NCBI GenBank assembly: GCA_030550015.1
Contig: JAUQQG010000103.1
Coordinates: 1 to 40,220 of the forward strand
Direction: 5' to 3'
DNA: 40,220 bases
DNA from: a bacterium
GTDB taxonomy: Bacteria; Sysuimicrobiota; Sysuimicrobiia; Sysuimicrobiales; Thermofontiviventaceae
In this document: positions 31,191 to 38,004 of the stretch, piece after piece
Layout: each line of letters starts with the position of its first letter
How positions within the stretch are numbered: the stretch's first letter is position 1
Notes under the pieces: model-generated
The model's database searches: none
What the model was told of the DNA's origin: nothing
The model's input: only the letters and a program-made list of their open reading frames with translations
Made by a program: the position numbers and the translations under genes

Positions 31191-32162
31191 ATGACGAAAA
31201 AAGAAGGAACGCAAGGACGTACCATCTACCTCCTCCTGGGGGAAGAGGATCTCCTGCTAGAGGAAAAACTTGTGGAGATCCTCCAACGCCTTGTCCCTCC
31301 TGGGGAAAGGTCGTGGAACCTGGATGTCCTCTATGCAGACGAGACCCCTGTGGAGGAGATCATCAACCGGATGGACACGCTCCCATTCTTGGGGGGAGAG
31401 CGGGTGGTTGTTGTGAAGCGCTTGGAAGCTCTCAGCGCCCGGGAGCAAGAGCGCCTGGCCAGCTATCTGGAAGAAAGGGAGCCTCCCTCCGCCCTCGTCA
31501 TGGTTGCGAGTACGCTGGATAAGCGTCGGCGCCTGTACCAGGTCGCCAAACGCGCGGGGGAGGTGATGGAGTTCCCTCGCCTGCCGGCGCGGGCGCTCCT
31601 TTCCCATGTCAAGAAGCGGGTGGAAAGAGAAGGGAAGCGCATCTCGGATGCGGTTGCCATGACCCTCATCGCTCTTGTAGGCAACAGCCTCCGGGACCTG
31701 GTCTCGGAGGTTGCGAAGCTCGTGGCCTACGTCGGGGATCGCAAGGTGATCACTGTACAGGACATCCAGGAAGTCTGCACCCGGGGACATGAGGTAACGA
31801 TCTTCCAGCTCGTCGACGCTATTGGCGACCGACAGCTCGGCCCGGCCCTAGGCCTGCTCCGGGAAGTGCTCCAGGGTGGGGAGCCGCCCCTCCTGATCCT
31901 GTTCATGATCGCCCGGCAGTTCCGGCTCATCCTCCAGGCAAAGGCCCTCCTTGAGCGCGGCCTTCCTAGCTCGCGTCTTCACGCCGAGTTGGGCGTCCCC
32001 CCCTTCCTAGCCCAGCGCCTCGCCGAACAATCCCGCAAGTTTTCCCTTCGGGAGGTGCAGGGTGCCCTCTCCCGGCTGCTGCAGGCGGATGTGGCCATCA
32101 AGTCCGGGACCCAGCCTCCGGACCTCGCCTTGGAGCTCGCTGTGGTAGACCTCTGCGGTTAA
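31191..32162 (+). CDS. holA: DNA polymerase III subunit delta
   Basis: A 323-residue clamp-loader subunit that opens the sliding clamp. Features are TIYLLLGEEDLLLEEKLVEIL (domain I), NRMDTLPFLGGERVVVVKRLEAL, the AAA-like region LVMVASTLDKRRRLYQVAKR, a central helical domain with GNSLRDLVSEVAKLVAYVGD, and the C-terminal collar IFQLVDAIGDRQLGPALGLLREVLQGGEPPLLILFMIARQFR. Length is slightly under the typical 330-345 residues. The ATG at 31191 follows GGAGA at a 7-nt spacing; the frame upstream overlaps comEC and is not used. It converges with glnA, with no clear terminator in the 45-nt gap. Confidence 0.9.
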   Translation: MTKKEGTQGRTIYLLLGEEDLLLEEKLVEILQRLVPPGERSWNLDVLYADETPVEEIINRMDTLPFLGGERVVVVKRLEALSAREQERLASYLEEREPPSALVMVASTLDKRRRLYQVAKRAGEVMEFPRLPARALLSHVKKRVEREGKRISDAVAMTLIALVGNSLRDLVSEVAKLVAYVGDRKVITVQDIQEVCTRGHEVTIFQLVDAIGDRQLGPALGLLREVLQGGEPPLLILFMIARQFRLILQAKALLERGLPSSRLHAELGVPPFLAQRLAEQSRKFSLREVQGALSRLLQADVAIKSGTQPPDLALELAVVDLCG

Positions 32163-32207
32163 GGACACGCCGCCGCGCCCTTCTATTCCAGGGAGGCATT
32201 GCCCCTT

Positions 32208-33662
32208 CTAGGCATCGTAATACAAATAGAACTCCGAAGGGTGGGGCCGGAGACGGATATAATCGATCTCCTTGCGGCGTTTGTAAGCGATCCACGTCTC
32301 GATCAGGTCCTCCGTGAACACCCCTCCACGGAGGAGGAACGCGTGGTCCTCCTCCAGGGCGCGCAACGACTCCTCAAGGGAGCCGGGGACCTGCCTGATC
32401 TTCTTTGCTTCCTGGGGAGGTAGTTCGTAGAGATCCACGTCCATGGGCGGACCAGGGTCGATCTTGCGGAGGATCCCGTCGATCCCTGCCATGAGCATGG
32501 CTGCAAAGGCAAGGTAGGGGTTGGCGCTTGGGTCTGGTGGCCGGTACTCAATCCGCTTCGCTTTGGGGTTGGTGGAGTAGACGGGGATGCGGATGGCTGC
32601 GCTGCGGTTGCGCTGGGAGTAGACGAGGTTTACCGGAGCCTCGTAGCCAGGTACGAGACGCCGATAGGAGTTGGTGGTTGGAGCGCAGAAGGCCAGCAAT
32701 GCCGGTGAGTGGGCAAGGAGACCTCCAATATAGTACATGGCAATCTCACTCAGTTGCGCGTATCCCTTCGGGTCAAAGAAAAGGTTCACGTCCTCCTTCC
32801 ACAGGCTTTGGTGGGTGTGCATCCCTGAACCATTGTCCCCGAACAGAGGCTTGGGCATGAAGGTTGCCGTCTTCAGGTGCTCGCGGGCAAAGGTCCTCAC
32901 CAGGTATTTGTAGAACTGGAGGCGATCTCCCATCTCTGTGAGGGTGTTGAAGCGCAGGTCGATCTCGCACTGGCCCGCCGTGGCCACCTCGTGGTGGTGG
33001 ACCTCTACCTCAAGCCCTGCCTGGCGCATCTTCCGGATGAGCTGGGAGCGGAACTCTTGGAGGCTGTCCGTAGGGGGGACGGGGAAGTATCCCTCCTTGT
33101 ACCGTGGCTTGTACCCAAGGTTTGGCCGTTCTTCCCGGCCGGTGTTCCAAGCACCCTCTGCGGAGTCCACGAAGTAGTAGCCCGAATGGACATTTTGGTC
33201 GAACCGCACGTCGTCGAAGACGAAGAACTCCGCCTCAGGTCCCCAGTAGCTCGTGGTGGCGATCCCCGTGGAGAGGAGGAACCCCTCAGCCTTCTGGGCG
33301 ACCGCCCGCGGGTCCCGGGAGTAGCGCTCACGGGTGACCGGGTCATAAACGTCACAGATCAGGACCAACGTGGGGGTCTTGCACATGGGGTCTACTCTCG
33401 CGGTGCGGGGGTCAGGGATCAGGACCATGTCGCTCTCGTGGATCTCCTGGAACCCTCGGATACTGCTTCCATCGAAGCCGATGCCCTCGCGGAAGAGGTC
33501 CTTCGAGAGCTCCTCCACAGGGATGGAGAAGTGCTGCCAGCCACCCAAGAGATCGGTGAACCGGAGATCCACGATTTCGATTCCCCGCTCCTCGCAAAGC
33601 TCGATGACCGCCTCGGGCGTTGCCGCCTGGCGTTCACGAATGCGGTCTCTGGTCACTGCCAT
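32208..33662 (-). CDS. glnA: Glutamine synthetase, type I
   Basis: A 484-residue enzyme making glutamine from glutamate, ammonium and ATP, dodecameric in the cytoplasm. Catalytic blocks are intact: GIGFDGSSIRGFQ (60-72), GPEAEFFVFD (141-150), HHHEVATAGQCEIDLRFNT (222-240), FGDNGSGMHTHQSLWK (274-289), NRSAAIRIP (352-360) and EYRPPDPSANPYLAFAAML. Tyr412 in DVDLYELPPQEAKK matches the adenylylation loop of GSI-beta enzymes. Length is also nearer to GSI-beta (about 470) than to feedback-inhibited GSI-alpha (about 440). It starts 12 nt after the flotillin gene with AAGGAGGAAAG upstream and closes the amtB operon, so the leader attenuator should control it. Confidence 0.95.
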   Translation of the reverse strand: MAVTRDRIRERQAATPEAVIELCEERGIEIVDLRFTDLLGGWQHFSIPVEELSKDLFREGIGFDGSSIRGFQEIHESDMVLIPDPRTARVDPMCKTPTLVLICDVYDPVTRERYSRDPRAVAQKAEGFLLSTGIATTSYWGPEAEFFVFDDVRFDQNVHSGYYFVDSAEGAWNTGREERPNLGYKPRYKEGYFPVPPTDSLQEFRSQLIRKMRQAGLEVEVHHHEVATAGQCEIDLRFNTLTEMGDRLQFYKYLVRTFAREHLKTATFMPKPLFGDNGSGMHTHQSLWKEDVNLFFDPKGYAQLSEIAMYYIGGLLAHSPALLAFCAPTTNSYRRLVPGYEAPVNLVYSQRNRSAAIRIPVYSTNPKAKRIEYRPPDPSANPYLAFAAMLMAGIDGILRKIDPGPPMDVDLYELPPQEAKKIRQVPGSLEESLRALEEDHAFLLRGGVFTEDLIETWIAYKRRKEIDYIRLRPHPSEFYLYYDA

Positions 33663-33674
33663 GGTCTTTCCTCC

Positions 33675-35084
33675 TTACTCCTTTGTGGATGGGACGGCCG
33701 CTGTATGCGGGACATCGCTGGGTTGGCCTTTCTCCCCGGATACGCGAGGAATGCGTTCCAGAAGCTTTTCGAACTTGACCCCGCTGAGGGACTCGAGGAG
33801 GACAGGGAGCTGGGCCACCACCTGGGCGATGTCCCCTGTGATTTTCGTAATGCCTGTTCCGCCCCCGTCGGTGTTTACGACAACGATCTTTTCCGTCTTG
33901 GAGAGAGGCTCGGAGACAGCCCTGGCGAGCTGCGGGAGGATATTGATCACGAGCTCGGTAATCGCCGCCTCGTTGTACCGCGTCCAGGATTCTGCCTTTT
34001 TCAGCATCGCCTCGGCTTCGGCCGTTCCCTTCATCTTGATGATCTCGGCCTCCGCCAACCCCGTCGCCTTAATCTCCTCGGCTTTCCCAATCGCTTCGGC
34101 CTCGCGGCGGTAGCGCTCTGCCTCGGCTAAGACCTCGATGCGCTGGCGCTCTGCCTGGGCGGGTTTGAGGACCGTGGCCATGAGCTCCTTTTCCTTGCGG
34201 GCGATCTCCCGCTCCTCCAGTTCGATCGCCTTCTCCTTCTCCACGATGCTGACCTGGATCTCTTCGGCTTTGACCTGTTGGCCGATGCGGTACCTGTGGA
34301 GCTCGTAGGCCAGGTCCGCTTCTGCGCGCTTAGCCTTGATCTCCGCCTCGTACGTTGCCTTGTGGACCTCCATCGTCCTGCGGGCTTCCTCGATCTTTGT
34401 CTCCGCCTCAAACCGCGCCTGCTGGGCTTCCTTCTCCGCTTCGGCCTCGGCTTTAATGGCGTCGCGCTTGACCTGGGCGATGCGCGGGCGGGCAAGGGCC
34501 TCCAGGTACCCCTGACTGTCGAAGACATTGCGGATGGTCAGGGAGATGATCTCCAACCCCATCTTGTTCAGGTCTTCAGAAGCAGCCTCGCGTACCCGCC
34601 GCGCCAGCTCCTGGCGACCGCGGTAGATCTCCTCCACGGTCATCGTCCCCAGAACGGCCCGCATGTGTCCCTCGAGCGTCTGCAGGACTGTCTTCATGAC
34701 ATCTTCGCGGGACCGCGAAAGGAACTGCTCCGCAGCGACCGTGATGGACTCCTCATCTCCCTTGACCTTCACCTGGGCGACGCCATCAACGGTGATGGGG
34801 ACGGCGTTTACCGTGTAGACCTCAGGGGTTCGCACCTCGAGGGTCATCAGCTCCAGGGACATGTGCTGGACCTTCTCCTTGATGGGCCAGACGAATGTTC
34901 CTCCACCGCGCACCAGCCGGTATCCTACGACGCGCCTTTTTCCATCCGGTCCCACCACCACCCTCCGGCGGCCGGAGATGATCAGGACCTCGTTGGGTCC
35001 GACCTTTGTGTAGCGCGCGGCCCACGTGATGATCCCCGCGATCAGGAGGATTCCAGTGATGATTCCCATCCAAACTCCCACCAT
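33675..35084 (-). CDS. Flotillin / SPFH-domain membrane scaffold protein
   Basis: A 469-residue protein with one N-terminal membrane helix (residues about 5-24), an SPFH/PHB domain (about 28-210; KVGPNEVLIISGRR, then VDGVAQVKVKGDEESITVAAEQFL and EASEDLNKMGLEIISLTIRNVFDSQGYLEALARPRIAQVKRDAI), and a long Ala/Glu/Arg-rich coiled coil (about 210-390) with the repeated EAE pattern of flotillins. Flotillins oligomerise under the membrane and organise protein platforms. No NfeD partner gene is present. It lies in one operon between an unknown anchored protein (14-nt gap) and glnA. TAGGAGGTGAC precedes the ATG. Confidence 0.92.
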   Translation of the reverse strand: MVGVWMGIITGILLIAGIITWAARYTKVGPNEVLIISGRRRVVVGPDGKRRVVGYRLVRGGGTFVWPIKEKVQHMSLELMTLEVRTPEVYTVNAVPITVDGVAQVKVKGDEESITVAAEQFLSRSREDVMKTVLQTLEGHMRAVLGTMTVEEIYRGRQELARRVREAASEDLNKMGLEIISLTIRNVFDSQGYLEALARPRIAQVKRDAIKAEAEAEKEAQQARFEAETKIEEARRTMEVHKATYEAEIKAKRAEADLAYELHRYRIGQQVKAEEIQVSIVEKEKAIELEEREIARKEKELMATVLKPAQAERQRIEVLAEAERYRREAEAIGKAEEIKATGLAEAEIIKMKGTAEAEAMLKKAESWTRYNEAAITELVINILPQLARAVSEPLSKTEKIVVVNTDGGGTGITKITGDIAQVVAQLPVLLESLSGVKFEKLLERIPRVSGEKGQPSDVPHTAAVPSTKE

Positions 35085-35098
35085 GGGCGTGTCACCTC

Positions 35099-36370
35099 CT
35101 ACGCTGTTCTGCTTGGAGCTCTTTCACCAGGTTGCGCAATGACAGGTGGGGCAAGCCACCCGTCCATCCCCCATTTCCTCTCCTGATCTGTGAAGGCGGT
35201 GAGCCCAAGGGAGGATCCAAAGACAGGCGAGGTTCCCCGCTTCCTCCGGAGCTCCATGCCGAGGCGGACGCACAGTTCCCATGGGTCGAAGGAGGCATAC
35301 AGACAATTCCCTCGGCCTGGAGCCCGGCAAAAGAAGAACCCCTCCCACTGCAAGATGGAAAGCCACCTTTCCCCCCCGCCGGAGGGTGTGCTTTGTTCAT
35401 GTGAGAGAGCGAATTCGGTAGGGCGGAGGGATGACTGGAGGGCCTCCCACGTTGGTTCTGAGAGATTGGTGATGGCCAGGGCACAGGGCCCAGAGATGTG
35501 GCCTTTCTGGGAAAGCTCCTCTCCGATCAGCCGCCACAGATGCAGGAGGGCTTCTGGACCGCCTTCGCACTCCCATGCGGATTCGATACGATCTTTCGCG
35601 AAGAGGTGAGAACCAAGGTGGAACACGGGGATCCATGTTCCTTCGCCCTCGAAGACGGCGGTGGGCCGGTGGATACGCAGGTCGAACGGGGAGAGCTTCG
35701 CTACGGTGAGATGGTCGAGATTGGCCCCATTGGTGAGGGCTAGGTAGTGGCGGAATTTCTCCCGCAAGCCGCCCAGCGTGTCGTCGGCAATGCGCGGCCC
35801 TGCAGGGATCACTGCCAGGAGGCTCCCGTTCTCTTGGAAGACGGGAATCGAACCGCCCTTTGGAGGGACAAGCCAGAAGGCAGGGAGGCGGGTCCGGAGA
35901 AGCTCCCCTAGGGTCTGAGCGAGGAGGTCCTGGAGTGTCTGGAGGTTTCCAGCCCGCACCCATCTCCCGGCTACTTCCACTTCGTAGATCTCCTTGAGGA
36001 GGAGATCATCTGGGGAAGGGGAAGGGCGCCAGTACACAGGGATCCTAGCCTCCCCCTTTCCCAGGAGTCCTTCCAGCTGTATCACAAAGAAGTACCGTGG
36101 TTCGTCCGCAGCCCTATGGAGGGAGAAGGCACGGTTGCGTACGAGCTTGACCTCAGGTATCCCTGCCCATGGAGCCTGCATTCCACCGTTCCGGTGCAGA
36201 GCTCGCGCAGGAGCTGGGGGATTCTTCTCCTGCTGCTCTGTTCCCACAGGTTCCGCTGATTCCTCCAGGGTTCTCAAGCGATTGCGATGGATGAACCGGC
36301 TCGGCAGGACGAGCCACAAAGTCATGAGCACCACGAACGCCGTGATGCCAAGCCATGCTTCAAAGAGCAT
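35099..36370 (-). CDS. Membrane-anchored protein of unknown function in the amtB-flotillin-glnA operon
   Basis: A 423-residue protein I do not recognise. Residues 4-22 are a single hydrophobic helix (LFEAWLGITAFVVLMTLWLVL) followed by RFIHRNR, which predicts a cytoplasmic remainder by the positive-inside rule. A disordered linker (about 30-65, Glu/Pro-rich) leads to a soluble alpha/beta domain with KLVRNRAFSLHRAADEPRYFFVIQLEG, LLKEIYEVEVAGRWVRAGN, LRTRLPAFWLVPPKGGSIPVF and a late GFFFCRAPGRGNCLYASFDPWELCVRLGMELRRKRG. The start is the ATG at 36370 with GAGGTGAGAGAG upstream; it lies 10 nt after amtB. The topology (short helix, cytosolic body) matches that of the neighbouring flotillin, so it may be its partner or a link between AmtB and GlnA. 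Confidence 0.7.
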   Translation of the reverse strand: MLFEAWLGITAFVVLMTLWLVLPSRFIHRNRLRTLEESAEPVGTEQQEKNPPAPARALHRNGGMQAPWAGIPEVKLVRNRAFSLHRAADEPRYFFVIQLEGLLGKGEARIPVYWRPSPSPDDLLLKEIYEVEVAGRWVRAGNLQTLQDLLAQTLGELLRTRLPAFWLVPPKGGSIPVFQENGSLLAVIPAGPRIADDTLGGLREKFRHYLALTNGANLDHLTVAKLSPFDLRIHRPTAVFEGEGTWIPVFHLGSHLFAKDRIESAWECEGGPEALLHLWRLIGEELSQKGHISGPCALAITNLSEPTWEALQSSLRPTEFALSHEQSTPSGGGERWLSILQWEGFFFCRAPGRGNCLYASFDPWELCVRLGMELRRKRGTSPVFGSSLGLTAFTDQERKWGMDGWLAPPVIAQPGERAPSRTA

Positions 36371-36380
36371 CTCTCTCACC

Positions 36381-37757
36381 TCACTTTCCTGTCGCCATCG
36401 GAAAGGCCGGGATGTACCCCTCGGGGTAGCACTCGGTCCCGTGCTCAGGGAGATCGAGGCCGGCAAGCTCTTCCTCTCGAGAGGCCCGGAGCCCCATGGT
36501 CTTCTTGAGTATCCAGAACATCAGGAACCCCGTCGCCAGGGACCACGCAGTAACCGTCGTTATGGCAATGAGCTGAGCTACAAGCTGCCCCCACTGCCCG
36601 GCAACGAGGCCTGCGACATTCCCATAGGTGCCGTCGGCAAAGATCCCAACCGCGAGCATCCCCCAGAGCCCACCGCCGGCGTGGACAGCGATGGCGCCCA
36701 CGGGGTCGTCCACGTGCAGGATGCGCTCCACGAACGTCAAGGTCCCCATCATCACGAACGCGGCCACGACCCCGATGATCACCGCAGCCCAAGGGGAGAC
36801 GTAGGCGCACGGTGCGGTGATCCCCACAAGCCCGGCCAGCGCGCCGTTGCAAGCGAGACCAATGTCCGCCTTCCCGGTACGGACGAGGCTATAGTAGATC
36901 GCCGCGACAGCGCCCGCTGCCCCTGCCAGGAGCGTGTTCACCGCGATCACCGAGATGCGCAAGTCTGTGGCCGCCAGGGTACTTCCCGGGTTGAACCCGA
37001 ACCAGCCGAAGAACAGGATGAAGGCCCCTGTCACGACGTAGACCATGTTATGGCCGGGGATCTGGTTGGGTGTGCCGTCGGGGTTGAACTTGCCAATACG
37101 CGGTCCTACCATGGCGGCGCCGGTGAGGGCAACCAAGCCACCCACCGCATGCACCACACTGGAGCCCGCAAAATCTCTCGCTCCAGCGCCAAACGGCAAG
37201 TTCGCCAGCCACCCACCGCCCCAGATCCAGTGCCCGTAGATGGGATAGATCAAGGCCCCGATGAGGAAGCTATAGGCCAGGTAGGCAGTGATCTTCATGC
37301 GCTCCGCAACTGCTCCTGCGACGATGGTAGCGGCCGTGGCGGCAAAGACCATCTGGAAGAACCAAAACAGGAGCGTGCGCACATCGTACGAAGGTCCGCT
37401 GAGGAAGAACCCAGACCAGCCCAAGAGGGAATTCCCTTGCTCGAGCCCTGGTGCTAGCTTTGAGCCGCCGAACATGAGGGCAAAGCCGAACGCCCAGAAC
37501 GAGAGGGTCGCCATGCAAAAGTCCATGAAGCTCTTGGTGAGGTAGTTCACCGTGTTCTTGGAACGGATGAGGCCTGCGCCCAGCAGCGCAAACCCCGCCT
37601 GCATGAAGAACACCAGGAAGGCTGCCACAAGTGTCCAGGTAAAGTTCACAGGAGCATTGGGGTCGGAGCGCAGGGCCTCCGTTCCCGTGGGATCTCCTGC
37701 GAGAGCCGGCAGAGCTACCGAAAGAACAAGAGCCAACACTCCGATCAGCCTTTGCAT
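36381..37757 (-). CDS. amtB: Ammonium transporter (Amt family)
   Basis: A 458-residue channel protein for ammonium uptake. It begins with a cleavable signal peptide (MQRLIGVLALVLSVALPALAG), then about eleven membrane helices. Family signatures are NFTWTLVAAFLVFFMQAGFALL, YPIYGHWIWGGGW, DFAGSSVVHAVGGLVALTGA (Asp and first pore His) and AVHAGGGLWGMLAVG (second pore His). The ATG at 37757 has GGAGAGGTGGAG just upstream; a longer in-frame start at 37820 would lie in the leader. The usual neighbour glnK is absent and an unknown protein gene follows after 10 nt. Expression should depend on the leader terminator and promoter described separately. Confidence 0.94.
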   Translation of the reverse strand: MQRLIGVLALVLSVALPALAGDPTGTEALRSDPNAPVNFTWTLVAAFLVFFMQAGFALLGAGLIRSKNTVNYLTKSFMDFCMATLSFWAFGFALMFGGSKLAPGLEQGNSLLGWSGFFLSGPSYDVRTLLFWFFQMVFAATAATIVAGAVAERMKITAYLAYSFLIGALIYPIYGHWIWGGGWLANLPFGAGARDFAGSSVVHAVGGLVALTGAAMVGPRIGKFNPDGTPNQIPGHNMVYVVTGAFILFFGWFGFNPGSTLAATDLRISVIAVNTLLAGAAGAVAAIYYSLVRTGKADIGLACNGALAGLVGITAPCAYVSPWAAVIIGVVAAFVMMGTLTFVERILHVDDPVGAIAVHAGGGLWGMLAVGIFADGTYGNVAGLVAGQWGQLVAQLIAITTVTAWSLATGFLMFWILKKTMGLRASREEELAGLDLPEHGTECYPEGYIPAFPMATGK

Positions 37758-37840
37758 CGCTCCACCTCTCCTTGCTGTCCTCCAGGCTTTCCCGTAAAGG
37801 CCCATTGATGGTTTTGGCAAGGGGGCCGGATTGCTTCACC

Positions 37841-37889
37841 AAAAAGAGAACGGCGCCCTCCCCACCTCCCGGTAGGTGAAGGCGCCGTT
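37841..37889 (-). terminator. Attenuator terminator in the amtB operon leader
   Basis: Minus strand: AACGGCGCC (37889-37881) pairs perfectly with GGCGCCGTT (37857-37849). T880-G858, T879-A859 and C878-G860 extend this to 12 pairs, with an inner ACCT/AGGT stem. CTCTTTTT (37848-37841) follows directly. This is a standard Rho-independent terminator placed about 30 nt into the transcript and about 85 nt before amtB, so it must be bypassed for the operon to be expressed. Confidence 0.85.
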
Positions 37890-37914
37890 GCCTTCTCCAT
37901 GCACAGCTTCGTGC
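37878..37914 (-). promoter_or_regulatory. ANTAR-type antiterminator: paired stem-loops P1 and P2 at the 5' end of the amtB mRNA
   Basis: P1 is GCAC-(GAAGCT)-GTGC (37914-37901). After a 5-nt linker, P2 is GAAGGC-(AACGGC)-GCCTTC (37895-37878), a 6-bp stem with a hexaloop. ANTAR proteins recognise tandem hexaloop hairpins with A at loop position 1 and G at position 4. P2 fits exactly; P1 has G4 but a G in place of A1. The P2 loop and 3' arm are also the 5' arm of the terminator, so the two folds exclude each other. An ANTAR regulator gene lies 2 kb upstream. Confidence 0.7.
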
Positions 37915-37923
37915 TTGTTCTTC

Positions 37924-37953
37924 CTTATAGCATAGAGATCAACAGGATGTCAA
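37924..37953 (-). promoter_or_regulatory. Promoter of the amtB operon
   Basis: Minus strand: TTGACA (37953-37948) then TATAAG (37929-37924) with an 18-bp spacer, or CTATAA (37930-37925) with 17 bp. The start of transcription near 37917 would place hairpin P1 at the very 5' end of the RNA. The promoter begins 28 nt after the nadE stop, so the amtB operon can be transcribed independently of nadE. Confidence 0.75.
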
Positions 37954-37978
37954 GCGAAAATTTTTCAGTTTTGTCCTT

Positions 37979-38004
37979 TTCTATTTTCCTCTTCTATTTT
38001 CCTC
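37979..38004. repeat. 13-bp perfect tandem duplication across the nadE stop codon
   Basis: TTCTATTTTCCTC occurs twice in a row (37979-37991 and 37992-38004). On the coding (minus) strand the second copy shifts frame and supplies the TAG stop, so the duplication changed the last residues of NadE. Without it the protein would end a few residues later at a downstream TGA. Confidence 0.8.

Noticed and set aside
32877..34130. Plus-strand open frame of 417 codons over glnA and the flotillin gene
   Set aside because: Shadow of the high-GC third codon positions; the minus strand carries full glutamine synthetase and flotillin motifs.
35994..37457. Plus-strand open frame of 487 codons over amtB
   Set aside because: Translation is His/Arg/Gly-rich without motifs, and amtB on the other strand is intact.
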